In this document: in pieces, positions 30,292 through 40,453 of the stretch
Position numbering within the stretch: the first letter of the stretch is position 1
Layout: every line of letters begins with the position of its first letter
Origin: an uncultured Clostridia bacterium
GTDB taxonomy: Bacteria; Bacillota; Clostridia; Oscillospirales; Acutalibacteraceae
DNA: 64,000 nt
NCBI GenBank assembly: GCA_946500295.1
Contig: CAMMVF010000002.1
Span: forward strand, 83,053 to 147,052
Direction: 5' to 3'
Program-made: the position numbers and the translations under genes
Notes under the pieces: generated by a model
What the model saw: the letters and a program-made list of their open reading frames with translations, nothing else
What the model was told of the DNA's origin: nothing
Database searches by the model: none

Positions 30292-31545
30292 TTACTCGTA
30301 GAGAGGATATTTAGCGCAAAGCTCGGTAACACCAGCTCTGACCTTATCTGCATTTCCTTCAAAGTCATCCGTCACCATAGTTATAAACTCGGCTATCTTG
30401 TCCATATCTTCCTCTTTGAAGCCTCTGGTGGTGACAGCGGCCGTACCCATTCTCACGCCGGAGGTGATAAATGGGCTTCTCGGTTCGTTCGGAACTGTGT
30501 TTTTATTTGCGGTGATATACACCTCGTCCAAGCGATGCTCAAGCTCCTTGCCCGTAAGCTCGGTATCCTTCAAATCGAGCAGAAGCACATGGTTATCCGT
30601 GCCGCCTGAGACAAGCTTGTGTCCTCTGGAAACAAGCCCCTCAGCAAGAGCCTTGCAGTTTTTCACAATCTGCTCGCCGTAAAGCTTAAATTCGGGTTTG
30701 AGCGCTTCTCCGAAGCAAACCGCCTTAGCCGCAATTATATGCATCAGCGGGCCGCCCTGCGTGCCGGGGAATACAGCCTTGTCTATCGCCTTGGCAAACT
30801 CCTCCTTACAGAGAATAAGTCCTCCCCTCGGTCCTCTGAGGGTCTTGTGGGTTGTGGTAGTGACAAAGTGGGCGTGCGGCACCGGGTTGGGGTGAACTCC
30901 CGCAGCTACCAAACCGGCAATATGGGCCATATCTACCATCAAATAGGCTCCGCAGGCATCAGCTATCTCACGAAATTTTGCAAAATCTATAATTCTTGGG
31001 TATGCGCTCGCTCCGCAGACTATCATCTTGGGCTTGCACTCCATAGCCTGCTGCATGACCTTGTCATAGTCTATTCTGTGTGTTTCGGGGTCAACACCGT
31101 AGGCTACAAAGTTGAAGTATTTTCCACTCATATTTACAGGCGAGCCGTGTGTGAGGTGACCGCCCTCGCTCAGGTTCATACCCATAACCGTATCACCCGG
31201 CTCAAGCATAGCAAAATAAACAGCCATATTAGCCTGGGCGCCCGAGTGCGGCTGAACATTGGCATGCTCTGCACCGAAAAGCTCGCAGGCTCTCTTGCGT
31301 GCAATCTCCTCAACTACATCGACGCACTGACAGCCACCGTAGTAACGCTTGCCGGGATAGCCCTCTGCGTACTTATTTGTCAGCACGCTGCCCATAGCGG
31401 CCATAACCGCCGGAGAGACAATGTTCTCCGAAGCGATAAGCTCGATATTTCTTCTCTGTCTTTTCAGCTCCTCGTTCATTGCCGCGGATACGTCCGGGTC
31501 ATATTTACCGACAAAGCCTATTGTATCCATGATGTCATTGTACAT
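30292..31545 (-). CDS. glyA: Serine hydroxymethyltransferase
   Basis: [31 protein letters not shown]; start could be 10-13 codons internal. Confidence 0.96.
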   Translation of the reverse strand: MYNDIMDTIGFVGKYDPDVSAAMNEELKRQRRNIELIASENIVSPAVMAAMGSVLTNKYAEGYPGKRYYGGCQCVDVVEEIARKRACELFGAEHANVQPHSGAQANMAVYFAMLEPGDTVMGMNLSEGGHLTHGSPVNMSGKYFNFVAYGVDPETHRIDYDKVMQQAMECKPKMIVCGASAYPRIIDFAKFREIADACGAYLMVDMAHIAGLVAAGVHPNPVPHAHFVTTTTHKTLRGPRGGLILCKEEFAKAIDKAVFPGTQGGPLMHIIAAKAVCFGEALKPEFKLYGEQIVKNCKALAEGLVSRGHKLVSGGTDNHVLLLDLKDTELTGKELEHRLDEVYITANKNTVPNEPRSPFITSGVRMGTAAVTTRGFKEEDMDKIAEFITMVTDDFEGNADKVRAGVTELCAKYPLYE

Positions 31546-31621
31546 TGGTTTTACTCCTTTTCGTTTTATTCCATTTTACTATTATAGGGTAAACGACGAT
31601 TTTTTGCAATTAATTTTAAAT

Positions 31622-31712
31622 CGAGCAAAGCATGACAAACTCGTTTGATCACGCCTGCGACGATTGCAACCGCCGCCTACAGAGGCGGGGAACATCGGCG
31701 ACTTGCTTATAA
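31622..31712. repeat. Repeat family 1, copy F
   Basis: GAGCAAAGCATGACAAACTCGTTTGATCACGCCTGCGACGATTGCAACCGCCGCC...ACATCGGCGACTTGCTTATA. Confidence 0.85.
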
Positions 31713-31714
31713 GC

Positions 31715-32824
31715 TTAATCCTCGCCCTCATTACTGTACTCCTTTTGGAGAATAAAGTCTATATTCGCCCTCTCGTATCGGTTGAGCACGCTCTCGTCAA
31801 AATCTTCGGGAGCAATGATTCCGTTATACCAGGTACAGCGGTCAAAATACTCCTGAATTTCCTCTGTATCGAACAGCCTGCCGTGACGGGCGTAAATCTC
31901 ATTTCTGGCAAGCTCCAGCTCAAATCCGTCTATCCCCTCCAAATCAGGATAATCCAGATAACGCTCGCTGCTGTCGGGGATAATGTAGGTACTGATTTCA
32001 TCGTCATTTGAGCTGTCGCTCGGCTCTGTCTCGGCCGAGGTTTCAGGCTCAGTTTGCGCCTGCGTCGACGGCTGAGTTACTATCTGAGGCTCAGATACCG
32101 TATAATCAGATCCGGTGGAGATATACAACATCACTGTCGTTCCCCTGTGTATGCTGCCACCAGCCTCGGGGCTCTGAGAAATTACATAGCCCTGCTCAAC
32201 CAAATTGCTGGGCTGTTCGGATATCCTCACCTCAAGTCCCAACTGCTCAAGCTGCGACTCGGCGTCTTCCTGTGTCAAGCCGATAAGATAAGGCACCTCC
32301 ACCGGTATGCTGTCCACCGTTGTGGGCGCTGTCGGCTCAATTACAGAGCTGGTTTGAGTAGGGATCGACTCTCCGTCAGAGCAGCTTCCGCCGAACACCA
32401 CCGCCGCAAAAATTATCATTGCAGTTATCAGAATCGCACCTATTACGATTATTGCTATAAAGAGATTTTTATGATTTTTTGTCTTCTCGTTTCCGTTTTC
32501 GTCTATATCCATCGGGGCGTAGGGAGCTTCGTAAGTTGATTCTACCCTGTCGAAAACTCTCGTCTCCGAGTTTGAATTTTGTCCCGGCACCTCCGAGTAT
32601 CCGTCGGAATAATCCTCTATTGCGTTGTCCTTAGGGTTACTTACGTCCCCATTTTCTATTGTATTGTTGTCCTCGTCAATTTCATTTTCCGGCGAGCTGT
32701 TGTAAGGCTCACGATCACTATTCACAGTCTCCAAATCAACACCACAATATGGGCAAAACCTTGCTCCATCGCTTACTGTTTTTCCGCAGCTAAAACATTT
32801 CATTACATCACTGCCTTTCGTCAT
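31715..32824 (-). CDS. Zinc-ribbon / TM / PASTA / YARHG multi-domain membrane protein
   Basis: MKCFSCGKTVSDGARFCPYCG; single TM; PYLIGLTQEDAESQLEQLGLEV PASTA; ARNEIYARHGRLF YARHG. Confidence 0.8.
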   Translation of the reverse strand: MTKGSDVMKCFSCGKTVSDGARFCPYCGVDLETVNSDREPYNSSPENEIDEDNNTIENGDVSNPKDNAIEDYSDGYSEVPGQNSNSETRVFDRVESTYEAPYAPMDIDENGNEKTKNHKNLFIAIIVIGAILITAMIIFAAVVFGGSCSDGESIPTQTSSVIEPTAPTTVDSIPVEVPYLIGLTQEDAESQLEQLGLEVRISEQPSNLVEQGYVISQSPEAGGSIHRGTTVMLYISTGSDYTVSEPQIVTQPSTQAQTEPETSAETEPSDSSNDDEISTYIIPDSSERYLDYPDLEGIDGFELELARNEIYARHGRLFDTEEIQEYFDRCTWYNGIIAPEDFDESVLNRYERANIDFILQKEYSNEGED

Positions 32825-32952
32825 AGATTATACTAAAGCTACGCCTCCTCGACCAAAGCTAAATATAATCCTCTCGACAAAATTATACAACCTTTCACGA
32901 AATATTACAACCAAAAGACTGAATTTGTAAAAAACACGGTTGCAAAAATTAA

Positions 32953-33003
32953 GCCGCCGTGCAGCCAATCAAAGGCTTAACGTGGCGGTTAAAGTACGGC
33001 GGC
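32953..33003 (-). terminator. Branched terminator-like structure downstream of apgM
   Basis: Minus strand GCCGCCGT...ACGGCGGC outer stem enclosing TTAAC..GTTAA and GCC..GGC, then TTAATTTTT. Confidence 0.6.
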
Positions 33004-33030
33004 AAAGTAAAATACAAAGTAAAATATATA

Positions 33031-34251
33031 TTATTTCCCCAAAAATCTGTTCATGAGAGTACAGCCCTTTTCAATATATACGCCGGTGGATTTTGCGCTC
33101 TCCTCGTCGAATACGGTAACTCCGCTTTCTCTCTCGTCAAAGCTGCGGTAAATGAGATACGGCACAGGGTCGGAGCAGTGGGTGCGAATTGCCAGCGGCG
33201 TCGGGTGGTCGGGCAGCACCATAACTGCGTAATCTCCATACTTTTTCAGCTCGGATATGAGCGGGGTGAGGATTTTCTCATCAATCAGCTCTATCGCCCT
33301 TATCTTATTTTCGGTCTCGCCCCTGTGTCCGCACTCGTCCGGTGCTTCTACATGAATATAGGCAAAATCGCAACCGTTTTTCAAACAGTCAAGAGCCGCT
33401 TGGAGCTTGCCTTCAAAATTTGTATCTATATAACCCGTAGCCCCTTGAACCTCAGGGGTCTCCATCCCGGCGCAGATTCCTATACCCTTTAAAAGGTCAA
33501 CTGCGGAAATAACCGCACCCTTAAGTCCGAATTTACTCTCAAAGCTGTCAAGAAGAGGCTTTTGTCCCTCGCCCCACAGCCAAATAGAATTTGCCGGGCG
33601 GCGCCCCGCCTTAATTCTCTTTATATTCACCGGGTGATCCTTCAAAAGCTCATAGCTGCGCTTTTGAAGCTCATACAGCTTGGGCGTACCCTCTCCCTTT
33701 GGAATATAGTCGGTAATCCTTCTGCCCGTTATGTCGTGCGGAGGTGTAAGCTCTCCGGGGTGAGGTATGCCCTTATCCCAAACGAGGCAATGACGGTAGC
33801 TAACGCCCGAGTAAAAGGTAAATTCCTCGTTTCCAAGCTTTGACTGTATAAATTCAATCAGCTCGCGAGCCTCTTCGGTGGAGATATCATCAGCACAGTA
33901 ATCCACCATTGTTTTGTCCTCATAATTCTCCTCATCGCTCAGTGTGACAAGGTTACAGCGCAGTGTAACATCGCTTTCCTTGAGATCTATTCCAATGCTT
34001 GCCGCCTCGAGCGGTGAGCGCCCCGTATAGTATACGGCGGGGTCATAGCCCATGACTGAAAGGTTGGCCACGTCACTGCCGGGCTTTAAACCCTCGGCTA
34101 CAGTTTTGACAAGCCCCACCTCCGACTTGGGAGCAAGAGCGTTCATCATATCTTTCTTTGCCACAGACATAGGAGTTTTACCGCCAAGACTCTCAACCGG
34201 GTAATCCGCCATGCCATCGCAAAGCACTACTACATACTTCAAAGCTATCAC
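33031..34251 (-). CDS. apgM: Cofactor-independent phosphoglycerate mutase (ApgM type)
   Basis: VVLCDGMADYPVESLGGKTPM...YTGRSPLEAASIGI; DECGHRG. Confidence 0.9.
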   Translation of the reverse strand: MIALKYVVVLCDGMADYPVESLGGKTPMSVAKKDMMNALAPKSEVGLVKTVAEGLKPGSDVANLSVMGYDPAVYYTGRSPLEAASIGIDLKESDVTLRCNLVTLSDEENYEDKTMVDYCADDISTEEARELIEFIQSKLGNEEFTFYSGVSYRHCLVWDKGIPHPGELTPPHDITGRRITDYIPKGEGTPKLYELQKRSYELLKDHPVNIKRIKAGRRPANSIWLWGEGQKPLLDSFESKFGLKGAVISAVDLLKGIGICAGMETPEVQGATGYIDTNFEGKLQAALDCLKNGCDFAYIHVEAPDECGHRGETENKIRAIELIDEKILTPLISELKKYGDYAVMVLPDHPTPLAIRTHCSDPVPYLIYRSFDERESGVTVFDEESAKSTGVYIEKGCTLMNRFLGK

Positions 34252-34387
34252 CTTTTCAAAATTACTTTTACCGTATAATTATATAGCCAAAGCGAATTTT
34301 AATCAAGCAAAAAGGCGGAAATAAAGAAAAGAGTTGAGCACTGACTACTCAAAACATCTGAAGCTGCCACATATCAAATTAATTTAA

Positions 34388-34496
34388 ATCGTCGCCGGGG
34401 AGCTTCGCTCCTCAGGGTTGGGGGATTAAACCTCACCGAAAGGCCGAATGTCCCCGCCGCCTACTCAGGCGGAGAACATCGGCGACTTGCTTATAT
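34388..34496. repeat. Repeat family 1, copy G
   Basis: ATCGTCGCCGGGGAGCttcGCTCC...GGATTAAACCTCACCGAA...CCGCCtactcaGGCGG...ACATCGGCGACTTGCTTATA. Confidence 0.85.
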
Positions 34497-34550
34497 AAAA
34501 AAGCTGCCGCAAATCTTGACCATTTGCGACAACCCAAAATTGTATATTTA

Positions 34551-35477
34551 TCAGTCTTTCTTAATTTCCCCTGTCACATCAGTGAGGAGCTTTTTCATCT
34601 TCAAAGCCTCGTCCCTTGCTGCGGCGGCAAAGTCGCCTTCGGCACAGCCCGACTTTTGCCATGCGCACATAATTCCTCTTGACGAGTTCACTATTGCGCC
34701 GAGCCCGTTTTTATCAAATGCACCTGCGATATCGTCCGCCGTACCGCCCTGAGCGCCATACCCGGGCACCAGGAAGAAGGTGTGGGGCAACTCCAGGCGA
34801 AGCTCAGTGAGCTGCTCCGGATAGGTAGCGCCGACCACAGCTCCTACTCCAGAATATCCGTATCTGCCGGGAAGTTCTTCTCCCCATCTCTCGCACAGCT
34901 TACCCATGTGAAGGTAAATTGTCTCGCCGCCCTCGAGCTCGAGGTTTTGCAGCTCGCCAGAGCTGGGGTTGGAGGTTTTAACGAGGACAAACATACCCTT
35001 ATCCTCCGCCTTGGCAACCTCAATCACCGGTGCAATTCCGTCAGTTCCGAGATAGCCGTTTACCGTCAGCGCGTCAGCGCCGAAGGCAGTGACGCGCTCG
35101 CCCTCTATCTCGGTTTTGCCGAGATGAGCAGCGGCATAAGCCTGCATTGTTGTGCCTATGTCGTTGCGCTTTGCATCGGTTATGACGAACATTCCCTTCT
35201 CCTTTGCATAGGAGATTGTCCTCTCAAGCGCCCTGACGCCCTGCCAGCCGTACATCTCGTAATAAGCCGCCTGCGGCTTTACCGCCGGTACAATATCGCA
35301 TAGAGAATCTATAAGTCCTTTGTTAAACTGCCACAGCGCCTCAGCCGCACCCTCGAGGGTTTTGCCGTACTGCTCGAAGGCTGCGCTCTTTATATATTCG
35401 GGAATGTAGCCGAGCTTTGGGTCAAGCCCTGCCACAGTAGGATTTTGCTTTTCAACTATTTTTTCAATAAGTCTATC
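34551..35477 (-). CDS. pyrF: Orotidine 5'-phosphate decarboxylase (type 2)
   Basis: VAGLDPKLGYIPEYI...ITDAKRNDIGTT; start set at MSFDRLIEKI. Confidence 0.92.
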   Translation of the reverse strand, partial: DRLIEKIVEKQNPTVAGLDPKLGYIPEYIKSAAFEQYGKTLEGAAEALWQFNKGLIDSLCDIVPAVKPQAAYYEMYGWQGVRALERTISYAKEKGMFVITDAKRNDIGTTMQAYAAAHLGKTEIEGERVTAFGADALTVNGYLGTDGIAPVIEVAKAEDKGMFVLVKTSNPSSGELQNLELEGGETIYLHMGKLCERWGEELPGRYGYSGVGAVVGATYPEQLTELRLELPHTFFLVPGYGAQGGTADDIAGAFDKNGLGAIVNSSRGIMCAWQKSGCAEGDFAAAARDEALKMKKLLTDVTGEIKKD

Positions 35478-35525
35478 AAATGACATTTCTATTCTCCTCA
35501 CATTATATATTTATCAACAACTAAT

Positions 35526-36785
35526 CTATTTATCGCAGTAAACTATTTTTCCTCCCAGAACAGTGTACTTCACCCTTCCCTTGAGGGTCTTTCCCTTAAA
35601 CGGGCAATTCTTTGATTTTCCATGCAGTTTATTTACATCTACTACCCATTCCTCGTCAGGGTCAAAAATTACAACGTCAGCCGCTGCGCCTTTGCTGAGA
35701 CTGCCCGCGCTTATTCCCAGGATTTTTGCCGGATTTGTACTCATCAGACTTATTATATCGAGCAGATTAAGCTTCCCCGTATGATATAAATACGTCAACG
35801 TCACGGCAAGCGAAGTCTCCATTCCTATCGAACCGTTGGGGGCAGACTCAAAGTCGCTTTTATCCTCTGCGGTGTGCGGAGCGTGGTCGGTGGCTATGGC
35901 GTCTATTATCCCGTGCTGGAGTGCGTAAATTATAGCCTCCACGTCCTCCTCTGTTCTCAGCGGAGGATTCATTCTGTAATCGGCGTCACGCTTCAAAAGC
36001 TCCTTTTCATTCAGAGCAAAGTAGTGCGGAGCTGTCTCGGCGGAAACCTCGACAAAATTCTCCTTTGCCGACTTTATCATGTCAACCGCTTCTTTCGTGC
36101 TGACATGGCAGATATGAATCGGCACTCCGTAAGACGAAGCCAAGGCTATCTCCCTGGCAGTGCCACAGTTTTCGGCAGCTCTGGGGATACCCTTGATTCC
36201 CAGAGCATCGGACACCTCTCCCTCGTTTATCTTTCCGCCGCTTGCGAGATACAAATCCTCGCAATGTGCAACCACCGACATACCGAGGCTTTCAGCCTTT
36301 AACATAGCCTCGGCCATCAAGGCTGTGTCCTCCACCGGTCTGCCGTCGTCAGTCAGAGCAACTGCTCCGGCATCGCCGAGGGCTTCAATATCCGTCAACT
36401 CACGGCTTTTCAAGCCCTTTGTAATACTCGCTGCAACGTACACTCTCGCATCCGCTGATTTTGCCTTGTCAAGGATATACCTCACTGTCTCCTCGTTGTC
36501 AACCGTCGGGGCAGTGTTCGGCATTGCGAGCAGGCTCGTCACGCCGCCCGCTGCGGCCGCCTTGCACCCGGAGATTATATCCTCCTTCTCGGTCTGCCCG
36601 GGATCTCTGAGGTGAACGTGCATATCGACAAGCCCAGGAGCTGCCACCAATCCCGTGCCGTCTATAACCTCAAAGTACTCCCGAGCTTCATCGGAGATCA
36701 CTCCGCCGTCTATATAGATGTCCCCGATCTCGTCTTTGTTGACCGTCGGGTCTATGATGCGTACATTTTTAATAATTAAGCCCAT
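35526..36785 (-). CDS. pyrC: Dihydroorotase
   Basis: GLVDMHVHLRDPGQTEKEDI; ATDHAPHT. Confidence 0.95.
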   Translation of the reverse strand: MGLIIKNVRIIDPTVNKDEIGDIYIDGGVISDEAREYFEVIDGTGLVAAPGLVDMHVHLRDPGQTEKEDIISGCKAAAAGGVTSLLAMPNTAPTVDNEETVRYILDKAKSADARVYVAASITKGLKSRELTDIEALGDAGAVALTDDGRPVEDTALMAEAMLKAESLGMSVVAHCEDLYLASGGKINEGEVSDALGIKGIPRAAENCGTAREIALASSYGVPIHICHVSTKEAVDMIKSAKENFVEVSAETAPHYFALNEKELLKRDADYRMNPPLRTEEDVEAIIYALQHGIIDAIATDHAPHTAEDKSDFESAPNGSIGMETSLAVTLTYLYHTGKLNLLDIISLMSTNPAKILGISAGSLSKGAAADVVIFDPDEEWVVDVNKLHGKSKNCPFKGKTLKGRVKYTVLGGKIVYCDK

Positions 36786-36796
36786 ACTTAGCTCCT

Positions 36797-38167
36797 TTAC
36801 CTGTACTTATCCCAATAGCTGTCACTGTCAAAGTTCTTGACAAACTCACTGTCCTCGCTTGAGCTGTGCCTTGCGGCATATCTCTCCTCACGCTGCGCCC
36901 TGCGCTTAGCCGCAGCCGCACGCTCTTTCTCGGTTTTCTCTGGTCTTGGACTGTGGCTGCGCTTCTCGCTTTCCGAAGCGTGTTTGTGCTCGTGCGCCGG
37001 CTCTTTTTCTGTTTTTGATGACTTTGCAAGCGCCCCTTTGACCTTGCCTTTAAAACCGTTCTCCTCCGGATAATCATCTACAAACGCTTCGTCGTAATCC
37101 TCGTTGTTATTTCTCGAAAGCTCATAAAGGTCTGACTGCTCAGGGTTATCGCTTTGGTCGGCCTGCTTTATTATATCCACCTTGAGGCGAACCGGTCTGT
37201 TTTCAAAATTCTCGTCGCCCGGGGTATTTTTAAGATAGTCAAGCTGAACCTGAGTGGGGATCTCCGACTGATCATCAAACAGGCCGTCGCTTTCTATCTC
37301 ACGGAAGTAGCTCTCTGCGGCGTCCTCGCCTCTTGGGTCCTTTTTTTTGGGCTTGTGATGATGCGTTGTTCTTACGGGTTTTGCCGTCTTTACCCCTGCG
37401 TACTCGTCGCTGTCAGTCTGAGTAAGGTTGTTATCTCTTTTCTGACGGACCTGTTTTTGTTCGCTGTGCCTATCCTTTTGCTCCGATATCACTGCCTCAG
37501 CATAATCGTCAGGCTTTGCCGAGCGCTTGCTCTTGATAGTCTTTATCACCAAGAAAGCAAGTATTGCGGCTACCAACACGGCAATAGCCACACAGACGAC
37601 CGTCCCTATCGCACCGAGCACATTGACCTCGGCTGGCTGGGTTAATATCTCGTCAAAGACTATACTTCTTGCGGCTGTGTTGAAAATTCCGTGGTCGGAA
37701 ATGGTCAACTCCCTGTTGCCGACGCTGAGCTTAAGCTCGTAATTGTAGCCGTTGACAACCGTGGAGCTTGTCAGACAGTTGTCCTCGTTGTTTATACAGT
37801 CAAAAAATATAGCCTGCGAGGTCTCATAGGTCGATATCTTGTCCGCCCCTGCGCTCTGCTGAATTTCCTGCTCTGTCTGCTCGACTTCATCCTTCGTCAA
37901 ATCCTTATATGTAAATAAATCATCAGACTTTTCCGAAGTTAGAGTTATAGTATATGTGTTATTTTCATCAGATGCATTTAGCAGTTGTCCCTCGTCCACC
38001 TCATACACAGTGTACACAGCGTCTCCGGGTATCTCCATGCTTATGCCGGGCTTGTCGATGTGTACGCTCTGACGTTCAACCTCAGCCGATACCGTCAGGC
38101 ACATAACCAATGCCATCATAACAGCCGAAACACAACCGATTAGGGTTTTGATTTTTACTCTGTTCAT
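36797..38167 (-). CDS. Secreted/TM hypothetical protein with long charged cytoplasmic tail
   Basis: Signal peptide, ~150 aa extracellular domain, TM at VLGAIGTVVCVAIAVLVAAILAFLVI, then ~240 aa low-complexity charged tail. Confidence 0.7.
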   Translation of the reverse strand: MNRVKIKTLIGCVSAVMMALVMCLTVSAEVERQSVHIDKPGISMEIPGDAVYTVYEVDEGQLLNASDENNTYTITLTSEKSDDLFTYKDLTKDEVEQTEQEIQQSAGADKISTYETSQAIFFDCINNEDNCLTSSTVVNGYNYELKLSVGNRELTISDHGIFNTAARSIVFDEILTQPAEVNVLGAIGTVVCVAIAVLVAAILAFLVIKTIKSKRSAKPDDYAEAVISEQKDRHSEQKQVRQKRDNNLTQTDSDEYAGVKTAKPVRTTHHHKPKKKDPRGEDAAESYFREIESDGLFDDQSEIPTQVQLDYLKNTPGDENFENRPVRLKVDIIKQADQSDNPEQSDLYELSRNNNEDYDEAFVDDYPEENGFKGKVKGALAKSSKTEKEPAHEHKHASESEKRSHSPRPEKTEKERAAAAKRRAQREERYAARHSSSEDSEFVKNFDSDSYWDKYR

Positions 38168-38322
38168 ATTTCCAATCCTTTACGCTTTATTCGTAAACCT
38201 AGTTTAGTTTCAATTCAATATCGCAAAGCCGCTTTTATGCGTGCGACATACCTTCTTACATTATACAATCAAACTCTGAAAAACACAACCACAAAATAGC
38301 TCCGCTCCGTCTGCAAATTTCC

Positions 38323-38350
38323 AAAAAAATAAGAGACCTTCCGGTCTCTT
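38323..38350 (-). terminator. acpP terminator
   Basis: AAGAGACC-ggaa-GGTCTCTT followed by ATTTTTTT on the minus strand. Confidence 0.85.
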
Positions 38351-38373
38351 AAATCTTAGATTTAATCCTGTAA

Positions 38374-38601
38374 TCAGGAGTTTTTCTCAATAAAATCAAC
38401 AAGGTTGCCTACAGTCTTGATATTCTCGATCTCGCTATCGGGAACCTCAACCTCAAACTCATCCTCGATTGACATGAGAAGATCAACTACATCGAGAGAA
38501 TCAGCACCCAGATCATCCTGAATGGAAGTCTCTGCGGTGATCTCATCCTCTTCTACGTCGAACTGCTCAGAAAGGATACTCTTTACCTTCTCCAGTACCA
38601 T
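38374..38601 (-). CDS. acpP: Acyl carrier protein
   Basis: DDLGADSLDVVDLLMSIEDEF phosphopantetheine site. Confidence 0.97.
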   Translation of the reverse strand: MVLEKVKSILSEQFDVEEDEITAETSIQDDLGADSLDVVDLLMSIEDEFEVEVPDSEIENIKTVGNLVDFIEKNS

Positions 38602-38860
38602 AAATTTTACCTCCTGTTAATTTTTTGGACGCATTGCCTCCGGGTTATAGACAAACCACATAAAAATGTGATAAAATGTAAGCTAAGACAGAGACAAATT
38701 TCGCACTTACATGCAGCGCCGTATTTGCTACAAACACATATTATTAGCAAATCAAGTCTTTGTCAATTACAATTTTGTAATTTTTATATTTTTTATATAA
38801 TTTACACGTGAATCTCTCCATGATTATTTATTTTTACACTTACAGAAAGCAGGTTTTGTT

Positions 38861-39715
38861 ATGAAAAAACAGTATGCAGTCATAGGTCATCCGATCGGTC
38901 ACACGATGTCGCCGTTCATACATAAGAGACTTTTTGAGCTTGAGGGTATAGACGCCGAGTACGGTGTGATGGACATTACCCCCGAGGAACTCACAATGAA
39001 TTACAAAGAACAGCTGTGTAAGCTCGACGGGTATAACGTTACAATCCCCCATAAACAAAACATTATACCCTTACTAAACAGCCTCGACAGCAAAGCGGAG
39101 CTGTATGGCAGCGTAAATACCGTCAATAATTCAAACGGCTGCGCAAAGGGCTACACCACAGACCCCAACGGCTTTTTGAAGGCTTTAGAGCACCACAATA
39201 TGCCCTTGAAATACAATGTCGTCATACTCGGCACCGGCGGAGTTGCAAGGGTAATGGCGTTTGAAGCGGCTATTGCGGGCTGTGCGTTGACCATTGCAGT
39301 AAGAGAAAGTGATTTACATACGGTCGCAGCGCTTGCAGCTGAGCTCAAACAGAAGGTCAGGGGCGTAACCGTAGATACCTGCAAAATAAGCAGGCTCGAC
39401 CACTTTGAAAAAACCACGATAGATTTGCTGATAAACGCCACCCCGGTCGGAATGTATCCGAATGACGATGCTTGTCCCATAGGTGATGATATAATCAAAA
39501 GATGCACAAATGTCTTTGACGCTGTTTACAACCCGCTCGAGACCGCGCTCGTAAAAAAAGCAAAGGCCAACGGTGCAAATGCAGCGGGCGGCATGTCGAT
39601 GCTGGTATGGCAGGCCGTAGTATCTCACGAGATATGGAATGGTACTAGCTTTAATTCTGACGACATAGAGAAGCTCTGTGCCGACAGCGCAGAATACCTT
39701 AAAAAAACATTTTAA
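38861..39715 (+). CDS. aroE: Shikimate dehydrogenase
   Basis: YAVIGHPIGHTMSPFIH; YNVTIPHKQNI; GTGGVAR. Confidence 0.95.
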   Translation: MKKQYAVIGHPIGHTMSPFIHKRLFELEGIDAEYGVMDITPEELTMNYKEQLCKLDGYNVTIPHKQNIIPLLNSLDSKAELYGSVNTVNNSNGCAKGYTTDPNGFLKALEHHNMPLKYNVVILGTGGVARVMAFEAAIAGCALTIAVRESDLHTVAALAAELKQKVRGVTVDTCKISRLDHFEKTTIDLLINATPVGMYPNDDACPIGDDIIKRCTNVFDAVYNPLETALVKKAKANGANAAGGMSMLVWQAVVSHEIWNGTSFNSDDIEKLCADSAEYLKKTF

Positions 39716-39753
39716 ACATTTTGCTTGCAGAAAATTATACGAGGGGTGATAAT

Positions 39754-40281
39754 ATGAAGGAGGGCGCTCCCATAGTGCTGTGCGGCTTCATGGGCTGCGG
39801 CAAAACCACCGTCGGCAAAATCATCTCAAAGCGCACTAACCTTGAATTTATCGACATGGACATTTATATAGAGCAAAAAGAGGGAATGAAAATTAAAGAT
39901 ATCTTCGCCCGACGCGGCGAGGGCTACTTCAGAGATTTGGAACACAAGGCCTGCAAGGAGCTTGCCGCCAGAAAAAACTGCGTGATAAGCTCCGGAGGAG
40001 GGGCGATGACCTTTGAGCGCAACGTCAAGGCTATGGAAAACGACGCCATAATAGTCCTGCTGAGCGTGCCGCTTGATGAGATACGATACCGACTGAGAAA
40101 CGACACCAAGCGCCCCCTGCTTCAGCGACCCGACAAGGACGAGGCGATGAAGGAGCTGTACGAAAAGCGGCTGCCATACTACCATGCCGCCGCACGCTTC
40201 GTAATTCACCCGGGAAAAACCCCTGCGGCAACAGCTGAAAAAATCATCGAGATACTAAAGCTTCCGAAAGTCGAAAAATAA
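39754..40281 (+). CDS. aroK: Shikimate kinase
   Basis: LCGFMGCGKTTVGKIIS; FIDMDIYIE; start set at MKEGAPIV. Confidence 0.93.
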   Translation: MKEGAPIVLCGFMGCGKTTVGKIISKRTNLEFIDMDIYIEQKEGMKIKDIFARRGEGYFRDLEHKACKELAARKNCVISSGGGAMTFERNVKAMENDAIIVLLSVPLDEIRYRLRNDTKRPLLQRPDKDEAMKELYEKRLPYYHAAARFVIHPGKTPAATAEKIIEILKLPKVEK

Positions 40282-40285
40282 TACC

Positions 40286-40312
40286 GCCGCTGTCATTATG
40301 GCAGCGGCTTTT
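40286..40312 (+). terminator. aroK terminator
   Basis: GCCGCTG...CAGCGGCTTTTA. Confidence 0.7.
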
Positions 40313-40453
40313 ACTCAGCATATATACAAATTGCAAAAATTCAATCTTGTATACTTTTCGTATAATTATTCTGCGGCTTTTTTAAGCCAATCGCTTTTCA
40401 CAGCCGAACAAATAAGGTAGAATTAATAAACACAACTATTCCGAGGTGGAAAA

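Noticed and set aside
30619-31587. 322-aa plus-strand ORF
   Set aside because: Antisense shadow of glyA; composition is that of a reverse-frame translation.
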